From Pseudomonadales bacterium (lineage in GTDB: Bacteria > Pseudomonadota > Gammaproteobacteria > Pseudomonadales > Pseudohongiellaceae), in the NCBI GenBank assembly GCA_024234395.1, contig JACKOH010000001.1, forward strand, positions 2,003,001 to 2,067,000: a stretch of 64,000 bases of DNA, written 5' to 3'. The translations under genes and the position numbers were made by a program. Positions 45,146-53,607 of this stretch are shown here, in pieces (the first letter of the stretch is position 1; every line of letters starts with the position of its first letter). The notes beneath the pieces are model-generated. The model saw nothing but the letters and a program-made list of their open reading frames with translations. It was not told where the DNA came from and made no database searches.

Positions 45146-46468
45146 ATGTACAATACAGAAAAATCCTTTTACCGATTCTACAGTTACATGGCAGATCACC
45201 CTCCCAAGACCGACCGCGAACTGATAAAGGTCAACGCCGGAGATATCCGCCTGGGGATGTATATGGCCTATGCCGATCGTCCCTGGCTGGAAACCCCGTT
45301 CCTGTTCCAGGGCTTTCTGCTGGATAACGAAAAGTTGCTGGATGCTGTCAAAGATGAATGTGAATTCATTTACATAGACAAAGGCAAAAGCCTGCACAAG
45401 CAGCCTCCAAAGACACCTGTGAAGAAGCCGGCCAGAAATCCGGCAGAAAAATCACTGATGTCGCCGGCCGACAAGAAGGTGATCAGGTCTGCCAAACCGG
45501 ATCGCTATCAGACGACCAGGCCGATTGAGGAAGTCTTCGATAGCGCGGTCAAGAAACACAAGGCCAGTCTCGGGGCGATCAAGGATATCCTCAGAGAGAT
45601 TCGAACCGGGGAAGGCATCAATGTGACCAACGTGCGACGCTCGGTGAAGGCCTGCGTCGCCAGTATCGTGGAAAACCCCAATGCCATGCTGTGGCTGAGC
45701 AGGCTTCGCAACCGGGACGAATATACAGCGGAACACTGCCTGAATGTTGGCATTCTGGCTATTGCTATGGGTCGTCATCTGGGACTGGATGAAAAGGCAC
45801 TTGAAATTGTCGGCCTGTGCGGCATGTTACATGACGTAGGTAAGATGCAGGTCGACCCTGCGGTTCTGAACAAGCCCGGCCGGCTTACCGAAGAGGAATT
45901 TGCCATAATCAAGACTCATTGTCAGATTGGCAAATCCATACTTGAGGGAGACAGCGATATTCCCAAAGAGGCGATCGAGGCTGCATGGGGGCATCATGAA
46001 CGCATCGATGGCGGTGGCTATCCGCGTGGCGCCAAAGCGTCCAACCTGAGTCTGTACACTCGCATCATTTCCATTGTGGACACCTATGACGCGATCACCA
46101 CTAATCGCTGTTACGATAACTCCCGGCCGGCTTCCGAAGCCATCAAGATTCTGTTTTCATGCCGGGACTCACAGTTTGACGGATGGCTGGTAGAGGAATT
46201 TATCGGTTGCCTGGGTATCTACCCCACCGGTTCGCTGGTGGAACTGCGCAGTGGCGAAGGCGCAGTAGTCATCGACAGCAACAAGAACAGCCGCCTGCAT
46301 CCCAAAGTGACAATTGTCCTGGACGAGCATAAGCGATCCCGGCAACCGCTGATAGTCGATACTCGTGATTACCAGGAACATCCCGGTGGGCGCACCATTA
46401 AATCGGTGCTGGATGAGAACGAATACAAGATTGACCTTGAATACGTGTTTTCCCATTTTCGTAATTGA
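45146..46468 (+). CDS. HD-GYP domain cyclic-di-GMP phosphodiesterase with DUF3391
   Basis: The 440-aa protein has an N-terminal DUF3391 domain (about residues 24-90, LIKVNAGDIRLGMYMAYADR) and an HD-GYP domain (about 180-370). Conserved catalytic residues are His197 (YTAEHCLNVG), His229-Asp230 (MLHDVGKMQ), His283-His284-Glu285 (WGHHERIDGGGYP) with the GYP motif at 291-293, and Asp312 (VDTYDAIT). The metal site therefore looks complete and the enzyme is predicted to hydrolyse c-di-GMP to pGpG or GMP. An ATG 14 codons downstream (45188) is an alternative start. It precedes the PhyH-type gene by 8 bases, so the two are probably one operon. Confidence 0.88.
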   Translation: MYNTEKSFYRFYSYMADHPPKTDRELIKVNAGDIRLGMYMAYADRPWLETPFLFQGFLLDNEKLLDAVKDECEFIYIDKGKSLHKQPPKTPVKKPARNPAEKSLMSPADKKVIRSAKPDRYQTTRPIEEVFDSAVKKHKASLGAIKDILREIRTGEGINVTNVRRSVKACVASIVENPNAMLWLSRLRNRDEYTAEHCLNVGILAIAMGRHLGLDEKALEIVGLCGMLHDVGKMQVDPAVLNKPGRLTEEEFAIIKTHCQIGKSILEGDSDIPKEAIEAAWGHHERIDGGGYPRGAKASNLSLYTRIISIVDTYDAITTNRCYDNSRPASEAIKILFSCRDSQFDGWLVEEFIGCLGIYPTGSLVELRSGEGAVVIDSNKNSRLHPKVTIVLDEHKRSRQPLIVDTRDYQEHPGGRTIKSVLDENEYKIDLEYVFSHFRN

Positions 46469-46476
46469 ACTCCACC

Positions 46477-47400
46477 ATGCATATTGAAATTCCCGCCACC
46501 AAGACCGCCTTTACCAATCCCTACGGCGGTTTTTGGACCGATCTTGAGAACAGCCTCGATTTGATTGCCGGTCGTCAGGAACTTGGCTGGATCTCCGACC
46601 ACGAAGCGGGCCTGCTCAAGGACTGGATCACCAACGGCTTTGTGGTGATCCCGGGAGCCGTACCCACCGCAATAATCGACGCCGTAAACCGGGATATCGA
46701 GCGGGTACTGGAGGCCGAACCCCCAGTTTGTCGTTCTTCATTCTGGCGCGCCGGCAGGAAATACTGGGAGCCTGCCAGAAAGGCACATATGCGGGAAGAG
46801 GAAGCCAAACTGCTGGACCTACACATGGTGTCTGAAGCCGCCCGGCAGGCAATATTCAGCGAGCAACTGCATCGCTTTATCTCGCTGGTATTTGAACGCC
46901 TCCCGGTGGCATTCCAGTCGCTGGCTTTCGAGATGGGTTCGCAACAGCCCACCCACTGCGATATCGCCTTCGTGCATGTCGAATCGCCACGGGAATTTGT
47001 CGCTTCCTGGATTGCACTGGAAGATATCACGCCGGGTTCGGGAGAATTGCAATATTATCCCGGCAGTCACCGGCTTGATGACGTGGTGTTCGAGAACCAG
47101 AGTGTCTGGGCAGCCGGTGATCTGAGCGATTACAGCGCCAACCTGGACCGGATCGCGAATGAGAACGGGTTGGCTCTGCAGCGTTTTACCCCATCGAAGG
47201 GTGATGTCCTGCTCTGGAGCTCCGGGCTCTATCATGGCGGCTCACCCCGCACGGTTTCCGAGCTCAGCAGAAAGAGCCTTGTCACACACTATTGTCCGAA
47301 AGGCCGGCAACCCCATCCACCCATTGATCCCACGCGGATTTTTCCCACCAATTATCGGGGCTTTGTCTGTTCAGAGATTACGCCTCTGATGTCAGTCTGA
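46477..47400 (+). CDS. Phytanoyl-CoA dioxygenase (PhyH) family iron/2-oxoglutarate oxygenase
   Basis: The ATG at 46477 is used instead of the TTG at 46465 that overlaps the previous gene. The 307-aa product has the PhyH jelly-roll pattern: GFVVIPGAVPTAIIDAVNRD near the N terminus, the iron site THCDIAFVH (His-x-Asp), LEDITPGSGELQYYPGSHRL, and the distal His in LYHGGSP followed by the 2-oxoglutarate Arg in SRKSLVTHYCP. All ligands are present. Substrate unknown. It lies 8 bases after the HD-GYP gene. Confidence 0.85.
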   Translation: MHIEIPATKTAFTNPYGGFWTDLENSLDLIAGRQELGWISDHEAGLLKDWITNGFVVIPGAVPTAIIDAVNRDIERVLEAEPPVCRSSFWRAGRKYWEPARKAHMREEEAKLLDLHMVSEAARQAIFSEQLHRFISLVFERLPVAFQSLAFEMGSQQPTHCDIAFVHVESPREFVASWIALEDITPGSGELQYYPGSHRLDDVVFENQSVWAAGDLSDYSANLDRIANENGLALQRFTPSKGDVLLWSSGLYHGGSPRTVSELSRKSLVTHYCPKGRQPHPPIDPTRIFPTNYRGFVCSEITPLMSV

Positions 47401-47409
47401 GACGTTGCC

Positions 47410-48144
47410 TTAATTCCGGTAACGCTTGACGAAGCGGCGTAGGATCCGTTGCGCATCAGGCGTTTTCTCCAGAGCAATCCTGTCGATCAACGTTTCTGCC
47501 ATTGCCGGAGGAAAGTAACCGTGGTGGCGATAAACATTGATGCGTACGGTAAATCCCGCTGCATCTCCCTCCGGATGAAACTGGGTGGCATAAATGTTGG
47601 TTTTCAGTCGAAACATCTGCACCGGACATCTGTCGTTGGTTGCCAGCAGTGTGCATCCCGGGGGAATGGCATCGCAGGCTTCCTTGTGCCCCACCAGTAC
47701 CCTGAACGTGGGTGGCAATCCCTGCAATAACGGGTCCTTCAATCCCGCGTCGGTAAGCCGGATATCGGTTCCGCCAACGTCTTCACCATAACGGTTTGAA
47801 ATGCTGGCACCGCAATAGTTACCCAGCAATCCGTTGCCCGAACAGCAGCCCAGAAACGGGAAATCCTGCGCCACCACCTGATCAAACAGGCGCTGAAACC
47901 CAGACTCGACAGATCGTTGAACCCTGCTCTTCTGTGCAGGAGGTTTACTAACATCGAAGGGACTGCCACCGACGATAATGGCAGCATATGCATTCAAGTC
48001 GATCCCGTCCAGGCCTTCCTGTTCGACCCGGCGCCGGACCGTTTCGGCGGGTGCCAGACCGCCATACAACCGGATTGCATCCAGTTCATTGTCCGCCGTT
48101 TCATCTTCCGGACGCAGTTGCAGGATCAGAAAAGGTTTGGCCAT
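47410..48144 (-). CDS. Class I glutamine amidotransferase (GuaA-type domain, stand-alone)
   Basis: The 244-aa product from ATG 48142-48144 (a start 10 codons earlier is possible) has the class I triad: nucleophile Cys101 in FLGCCSGNGLLG, and the His and Glu of YATQFHPEGD. It also has the oxyanion block AAIIVGGSPFDVS. Stand-alone relatives are annotated as GMP-synthase-like amidotransferases or gamma-glutamyl-compound hydrolases. The acceptor is unknown. It is convergent with the PhyH gene (10-base gap). Confidence 0.85.
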   Translation of the reverse strand: MAKPFLILQLRPEDETADNELDAIRLYGGLAPAETVRRRVEQEGLDGIDLNAYAAIIVGGSPFDVSKPPAQKSRVQRSVESGFQRLFDQVVAQDFPFLGCCSGNGLLGNYCGASISNRYGEDVGGTDIRLTDAGLKDPLLQGLPPTFRVLVGHKEACDAIPPGCTLLATNDRCPVQMFRLKTNIYATQFHPEGDAAGFTVRINVYRHHGYFPPAMAETLIDRIALEKTPDAQRILRRFVKRYRN

Positions 48145-48284
48145 GAAAGCAGCACACGCGGTAAAGAGGTGCATCGGTATCAGCCAATGACAGACTGTTA
48201 CGCTGCTTACGCATGCTAGCAGGAATCAGGACAGCTGTAACTGCAGTGTTCAAGGGTGGTCTGGGCTGCAGACCGGAACCCGTG

Positions 48285-48737
48285 TCAGGCAATCTTGGTT
48301 ACGGGTCGGCTGCCGCGTCGTTCGTCACGGTCACGCCGGGACTTGGTTTTCAGAATCTCGTCAAGGTCCTGGCCATCCTTATGGGATGCGAGCTCTGCCA
48401 TGAAGCGAACGGAAGCATGCATTTCCTCCAACGTGGCCCGGAATCTTGTGCCATCCTCCAGGCCCTGATCACGGGCAACTGCGGCACCGTTCAATTTGCG
48501 GATCAATTCGATCATATGATCCCCTTCCTCACGCAGGCGCGAATACTGTCTTTCATTGGAAATAGCCTTTCGCGCAATTCCCCATACACCTGCTTCCATC
48601 AGCAGGATACCCACTACCACGAGCAGCAGTTGAACCTGAATACTGGCCGTGTCTGAGATTAATACGGAAGCGATGATCGAGGCAATTCCGAGACCGATAA
48701 GCACCGTATCCAGGCTTTGATGAATCTTTCTTTGCAT
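48285..48737 (-). CDS. Small membrane protein with C-terminal coiled coil, unknown function
   Basis: The 150-aa product has two adjacent hydrophobic segments (about residues 10-28 and 33-54), then a charged helical tail with heptad-like spacing (YSRLREEGDHMIELIRKLNG, and FRATLEEMHASVRFMAEL), ending in a basic segment (KTKSRRDRDERRGSRPVTK). It resembles hypothetical inner-membrane proteins common in marine gammaproteobacteria; no role is known. It is separated from the amidotransferase by 140 bases. Confidence 0.65.
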   Translation of the reverse strand: MQRKIHQSLDTVLIGLGIASIIASVLISDTASIQVQLLLVVVGILLMEAGVWGIARKAISNERQYSRLREEGDHMIELIRKLNGAAVARDQGLEDGTRFRATLEEMHASVRFMAELASHKDGQDLDEILKTKSRRDRDERRGSRPVTKIA

Positions 48738-48966
48738 GGGATTTCTTCACCGTTCTAGGGGGTTAGCACTGCATTCACAGACAATCCTAGAACTGGGAAT
48801 CGAACCTGTACAGAAACACCGCAGCGTTATGCTAGCAAGGTCACAGATTGGCAGGTGTGCACGATACGCCTGAGAGGCCAGGACGGCCCGTCAGCAAACT
48901 CCTGTGCCAGCCGAAAAAACTTCATAGGCTCAGAGTTTTTTGTGCGGCAATCCCGTCGTTATAAAA

Positions 48967-49001
48967 AAAAAGCCAGTGTTTGGACAAACACTGGCTTTTT
49001 G
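48967..49001. terminator. Bidirectional Rho-independent terminator
   Basis: A-tract, 14-bp stem AAAAGCCAGTGTTT / AAACACTGGCTTTT with a GGAC loop and T-tract, in the 335-base gap between the small membrane protein and the DUF305-LVIVD gene. For the minus strand it ends the 49073 gene; in the plus direction no gene reads into it. Confidence 0.85.
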
Positions 49002-49072
49002 TTTCAGGGGGACTGACGAACCGGGCCAAGATCAGCCCCAAATGGTTTCACTCCTTTGCCGGAAATCCGGGT

Positions 49073-51586
49073 TCAGCGCAGATCCCCGGCTATTCCCTGT
49101 AACGACTCTGCCAGTCCCTGCAGTCGCTGCGCTGTTATTCCTTCACGGTTCTCCGCCTGGGCACCGAAGGTGGCTGCCAGGCTGATCAATTGCCGGGCAA
49201 CATCTGCATCTTTCTGGCCTGCCGCCAACCGAGTCTCGGCCTGATCCAACGCCGTGCCCAGTGCCGCAGCCCGGGGCGCATCCACGTTCTGGCCGCGCCG
49301 CAGCTGATCGAGGTAGGCCCGGGCCACGACCGGTACGGCAGGCCAGTCGATCCGTTCCTGGGTCTGCGCGTTCACGGTCAGATTGGCAGCACGTAACGAG
49401 GCCGCGGCAATCTCGTTCGCGGTAATGAAATCGCTGGGTTCCAGCGTGAAGACATCCAGTCCCCGGGCGATTTCGGTACCGTAGACATAACCACCGTACC
49501 AGTAAGCTGACCAGTATCCGGCGGTGATCAGTTCCTCCTCGTCGATAGGTCCGCGATCGAAGAAGGCGATTTCAACCGGATTGGAGGAATCGGTAAAGTC
49601 GACAATCGAGATTCCGCCCTGGTACCAGGCCTGCACGAAGATATCGCGCCCGGGTACCGGAATCAGCGAACCGTTATGGGCCACGCAGTTTTCCGTTTCG
49701 GTCTGCGGAGCCGGCATTTTGTAGTGACTGCGGAACACCAGCTGACCGTCAACAATATCGTAGAACGCATCGGCGCCCCAGGTGAGGGGATCCTGGGCAC
49801 GGCAACGTGGCCGCCCACCCCCGCCCCATTCGTCGGTGAAGATCACCTTGCTGCCATCATTGTTGAAAGTGGCCGAGTGCCAGTAAGCGAAGCCGGGATC
49901 AATCACCTCGTCAAGGCGCTGCGGGTTGGCAGGATCGCTGATGTCCAGCAGGATTCCATTGCCCGAACAGGCGCCGGCCGCCAGGCCGATGGCCGGATAG
50001 GTGGTGATATCGTGACACTGATTGGTTTCGCTGGTTCGCTGAGTGTCGGGGCCGTGATCTCCCCCTCTCCAGAGTCCGGCCAGCACACCGGTTTCCGGAT
50101 CCGAGAAAATGAACGGACGGTTAACAATACGGGCGTCAGCGGGACTGGCCACCGGAATCTCGATCACTTCGATCCGGAACAGCGCGGATTCAGGATTCTC
50201 AAATGGCGAATCGTTGGAACAGCCAGCCAGTTCGTCGTCATTCCGCACTCTGCTGGTTCCCGAGACGTAGACATAGATATTTCCGTCCTCTTCACCCTTG
50301 GAAACGACCGTGTGAGTATGCGACCCGCGACAGGTCTGTACCGCACCAACCTGGATCGGCATGCGTCTGTCACTGACATCGAAAATCCGAATCCCCTGGA
50401 TACGGTCATTACTTACCGGGGCTGCCACCCCCTGCAACCCGCAATCAAGGCGGCCGCGCGTTTCCTGTACCGACATGATCAGCAGATCACCAACCAGCGA
50501 AACGTCGCCCTGCCCGCCCGGGCAGACAACCGAGCTCATCAGTTCCGGCGTATCGGGTGTGCTGATATCGTAAATATTAAAGCCGTGATAGTTACCGGCG
50601 ATCAGCGTGTCACCGCTGAACAGCAGATCCGTGTTGGAAAAACTCAACAGGGACGGACGCGGATCGGCATTCTCATCCTCTTCGTCGGTTTCATCCTGCG
50701 GAGTTTCTGCCTGCCCGGTTGCCGCCACATTGGCAACATTTTCAGCCGTATTAGTCTGCCCGCTGACCGGTGGCTCCGTGGCCGGGGTCAGGGTTTCCAG
50801 CTCAGCCAGACGGCTAGCCGGCAGTCCGGCGGGGTTGGCCGGATCGAAAAAGCCGGGCGGTTTGGGCAGCGAAGCGAGCAGCCGCATGTTCAGTGATGCC
50901 TCTGCAGCATCGCGAAAACCCGCCGCCAGCCCGACTCGCGGGTCGGGAGAAAAGCTGGCCAGCAGAGTGTCCATACGCTCGATCTCAGCACTCTGGTCGG
51001 CGGTCACATCCGAGGCAAACGCATACAGTACCGGGTCCTGCGCCGAACCGTATTGATCAAGCAGGTTCTCCACCATCTCCAGGGCACCATTATGGTGCTC
51101 GATCATGTACTGCAGGTACAGGCGGTCAAATTGTGGCCCTGATGATTGTTCCAGTTCGGCAAACTGCTCCGGACTCACCATCCCCGGCATCAATTCAAAG
51201 TCGGGGGCATGATGTGCCTCGGTGGTTGGTGCCTGCAATCCACGATCCTCCAGCCAGCCCTGCATCATGTCAATCTCATCCTGTTGAGACAAATTGATCC
51301 GGTCGGCCAGCAGCTGCACCTCTTCACGACTCGATCGTGACGGCGCCAGGGCCGACATTTCCATGGCCTGGGTATGATGGGAAATCATGCCGCGCAGAAA
51401 GCGGATGTCGGCGTCGGTAAATTCGATGTGGGCAAGGTTGGAGGCCGCTTCCGGGGAGATGATCTGCCCGGGTTGTCCCGGCGGCCCAGGCTGAATGATC
51501 GGCGCCTGGGCAAAGGATTCTGCCGTCACCGTCAGCAACACGAATATAGGAACTGTCAAGCGCAGGAACTGTGGTGCAGGAAACAT
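49073..51586 (-). CDS. Exported DUF305-LVIVD repeat fusion protein
   Basis: The ATG at 51584-51586 has GGAG 8 bases upstream; the frame is open 26 codons further. The 837-aa product has a signal peptide (LRLTVPIFVLLTVTAESFA), then a ferritin-like DUF305 domain at about 50-225 with its paired His-Met motifs: RGMISHHTQAMEMS (His70-His71) and YMIEHHNGALEMV (His164-His165). A low-complexity acidic linker (DETDEEDENADPR) leads to a C-terminal propeller of LVIVD repeats with many Cys-containing loops (GACSGNGILLDISD, CVAHNGSLIPVPG, GGISIVDFTDSSNPVEIAFF). DUF305 proteins are linked to copper and other metal resistance; a metal-binding envelope role is inferred. Confidence 0.85.
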   Translation of the reverse strand: MFPAPQFLRLTVPIFVLLTVTAESFAQAPIIQPGPPGQPGQIISPEAASNLAHIEFTDADIRFLRGMISHHTQAMEMSALAPSRSSREEVQLLADRINLSQQDEIDMMQGWLEDRGLQAPTTEAHHAPDFELMPGMVSPEQFAELEQSSGPQFDRLYLQYMIEHHNGALEMVENLLDQYGSAQDPVLYAFASDVTADQSAEIERMDTLLASFSPDPRVGLAAGFRDAAEASLNMRLLASLPKPPGFFDPANPAGLPASRLAELETLTPATEPPVSGQTNTAENVANVAATGQAETPQDETDEEDENADPRPSLLSFSNTDLLFSGDTLIAGNYHGFNIYDISTPDTPELMSSVVCPGGQGDVSLVGDLLIMSVQETRGRLDCGLQGVAAPVSNDRIQGIRIFDVSDRRMPIQVGAVQTCRGSHTHTVVSKGEEDGNIYVYVSGTSRVRNDDELAGCSNDSPFENPESALFRIEVIEIPVASPADARIVNRPFIFSDPETGVLAGLWRGGDHGPDTQRTSETNQCHDITTYPAIGLAAGACSGNGILLDISDPANPQRLDEVIDPGFAYWHSATFNNDGSKVIFTDEWGGGGRPRCRAQDPLTWGADAFYDIVDGQLVFRSHYKMPAPQTETENCVAHNGSLIPVPGRDIFVQAWYQGGISIVDFTDSSNPVEIAFFDRGPIDEEELITAGYWSAYWYGGYVYGTEIARGLDVFTLEPSDFITANEIAAASLRAANLTVNAQTQERIDWPAVPVVARAYLDQLRRGQNVDAPRAAALGTALDQAETRLAAGQKDADVARQLISLAATFGAQAENREGITAQRLQGLAESLQGIAGDLR

Positions 51587-51774
51587 AGGCTTGCTCCGAA
51601 ATACTGGGTAATTCACTAGGGAACCTCCGATTGTACCCGGTACAGACTTAAGGTATAGCCCCAAGGAGAAGTATTTGGCGCCATGTTGACAATTTTTCGC
51701 ACTGCCATCAGGGTCTGCGAACGACTTCCAGGAACTCGCTTCAGCGGTTCCCCGATGCTTACTCCAACAGCCTG

Positions 51775-52254
51775 CTAACGAATCCAGTGGGTAATCAATT
51801 CCGCCGGTACCCGCTCAAAATACACATTCCTGACCTTCACGCCAGGCTGCCGATAGCCCAGCTCCGCGGCCTGCATTTCCTCCAGGGACAGTTGATTGTC
51901 CGAGCTCTGCTTGAAGGACTCCGCGCAGACATAAAAAGGTACCCCATAATAATGGGCGGCAAGCGCCATCAACGTGGTACCAGACTTGTTGATTATCGAC
52001 CCGTCCGCCAATACCGTATCTGCGCCCACCACTACCTTGTCGGCAGTGGGGACAAACAGAGCGATCTGCGCATCGGTGATAAAGGTGACAGGTATCCCGA
52101 GATCCGCTGCAAATGCAGCCAACTGACGACCTTCATAACCGGAGCGGGATTCTGTAACTTCAAGCCGGGCCGGAGGATTTTCGGAGGCCAGTCTGGAGCT
52201 GAGTCGCGACTCCTGCAGCTGGGCCAACAGGCTGAAATTTGCCACCGGCCGCAA
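51775..52254 (-). CDS. eIF-2B alpha/beta/delta-like protein (ribose-1,5-bisphosphate isomerase family), N terminus uncertain
   Basis: From a TTG at 52252-52254 the frame gives 159 aa matching the C-terminal half of eIF2B-related sugar-phosphate isomerases: VTESRSGYEGRQLAA, FVPTADKVVVGADTVLADGS, IINKSGTTLMALAAHYYGVP and FERVPAELITHWI. The same frame stays open to about 52490 and plainly encodes the N-terminal family block too (DTVADDRTHGATELALHALV), but no ATG, GTG or TTG lies at a suitable place upstream of it. Either a rare start such as ATT or CTG is used, or the gene has lost its start. Relatives include archaeal R15P isomerase and MtnA; AMP-phosphorylase-like and PRPP-synthetase-like genes lie 3.3 kb away. 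Confidence 0.6.
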   Translation of the reverse strand: MRPVANFSLLAQLQESRLSSRLASENPPARLEVTESRSGYEGRQLAAFAADLGIPVTFITDAQIALFVPTADKVVVGADTVLADGSIINKSGTTLMALAAHYYGVPFYVCAESFKQSSDNQLSLEEMQAAELGYRQPGVKVRNVYFERVPAELITHWIR

Positions 52255-52615
52255 GTCGTTGTCGTCGGATTCCGGATTACCGGCCAGGGCAGAGATGGCA
52301 ACAAGCGCGTGTAGTGCCAGTTCGGTTGCCCCATGAGTTCTGTCATCGGCGACAGTGTCGAGCAGCTTTTGAAACCGATCCTGCCGAAGTGGAATTAATG
52401 AAAGGCTGCCTGTTGGATAGACCTTTTGTAAGAATTTTTTAAACAGATCCTTTGTATTGACCTGATTAGCAGATCTTATTGTCAGACCTTTTTTTCAGTT
52501 CTGGATCAGAGGCCCGGTGTAATGAACTGGGATTAGGCCCGGCGGTAAAGCCGTTTGACTCCCGCCTACCACACTGATAGCGGCCGGGACAGGAAACAAG
52601 CCTGAAACCCGATTC

Positions 52616-52822
52616 TCAATGGCGGCGATCCCGTTGCCGCCGCCCACCCTGCCTGCGCTCGCCAACCCGCCTATCCCCCTTGCGCCGATCCACAAAATCA
52701 GGGTCTGCGTCACGCAGCTCCTCGACCGTGGCCTCATTCTGTCGGCGTTGTCCCTTGCGACGCTCGGCAATTCTGCATTCACCAATGCGCCGTTCTCGAT
52801 TATCCTGGCTCTGTTCGGCCAT
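52616..52822 (-). CDS. Small Arg/Glu-rich protein with ERRxGxRR repeats
   Basis: The 68-aa product (ATG 52820-52822, AGGAG about 10 bases upstream) is strongly charged. It has repeated ERR/DRR-K-G-x-RR units: IAERRKGQRRQNE and then DRRKGDRRVGERRQGGRRQR. No fold is expected for the tail; nucleic-acid binding is possible but not shown. Similar ERRxGxRR strings occur as tails of signalling and hypothetical proteins in marine gammaproteobacteria. Confidence 0.5.
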   Translation of the reverse strand: MAEQSQDNRERRIGECRIAERRKGQRRQNEATVEELRDADPDFVDRRKGDRRVGERRQGGRRQRDRRH

Positions 52823-53607
52823 CCAGCTAGTTCTCCTGATTTCTGGTCTCTTGTCGGGTTGGTTACAGCGCCGTCTCCTCCGGCCCGCGCACTCCCGGTA
52901 CACAAACTACCCAGGCTTAAAACGTCTCCCGGACCATGACAGTCCCAGCACCATTGACAACCCGATGCCCGATATTATCGGCCATAGTTTGAACAATTGC
53001 TGTGAATTGCCTCTGAAAAAATCGATGGCATCCGGAAAATATCCGTAATTCAACCGCTTTGATCGATAAATTAATCCACTTAGAGAACCTTTGACTCCAT
53101 GGAATTGCTCTTGCCCACAGTCGAGTTCACTGACGAGGCGGCTTGCCGCCGGCATGCATCGGCCTGTCAAGGCAAGTCAACGAAGGTAGTGGAGATGGCA
53201 GGCGCTGGCGCCCGCTCCCAATCCCGAACCGGATTTGCTGCGCCGACCTTTACCTTACCCACGGTTCGGAGTTATTCTGGCCAGGCAGGTTTGGTCTTCA
53301 GAACAACAATAAACGGGGCACGGCACATGGCACGACTCGCTGGATTGAACCGACCCACTCTCATGGAAAAGGCCTGGATGGCCGTACTGGCAAGCGCAAC
53401 CGGCAACGCCGAATTTGTGCCTGGCTATGTGCCTGGCAACGTGCTACCGGCGCGAGTGAAACCGGAATGGGCTTTCCAGTCGCTGGCCGAAACCTTTCAC
53501 CACACGTTAACCCTTTAACCTGGCAACCAATTGCCCCGGTCAGTGGGTCAATTCCCTTTTAATCAGAGACAGGCAGCGGAGTTGCAACCGCATCAGGAGA
53601 AAAACCA
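52823..53607. other. Intergenic region with dispersed repeat, no convincing gene
   Basis: This 785-base stretch holds the second copy of the 60-base repeat (53126-53185). Open frames here (for example 53099-53518 plus and 52907-53170 minus) run through the repeat and show no domain. The last bases lead into the aminotransferase gene (ribosome site AGGAGAAAAACC). Confidence 0.5.
53126..53185 (+). repeat. 60-base dispersed repeat, copy 2
   Basis: The unit matches 38011-38070 at 56 of 60 positions in the same orientation. It lies in a gene-poor stretch about 420 bases ahead of the Tat-exported aminotransferase. Confidence 0.75.

Noticed and set aside
52907..53170. Small minus-strand frame ending GIGLSMVLGLSWSGRRF
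   Set aside because: A single hydrophobic segment could be real, but the 5' part runs into the dispersed repeat and no start with a ribosome site is seen.
53099..53518. 139-codon plus-strand open frame
   Set aside because: It begins inside the 60-base dispersed repeat, has no domain, and an equally long frame overlaps it in another phase.
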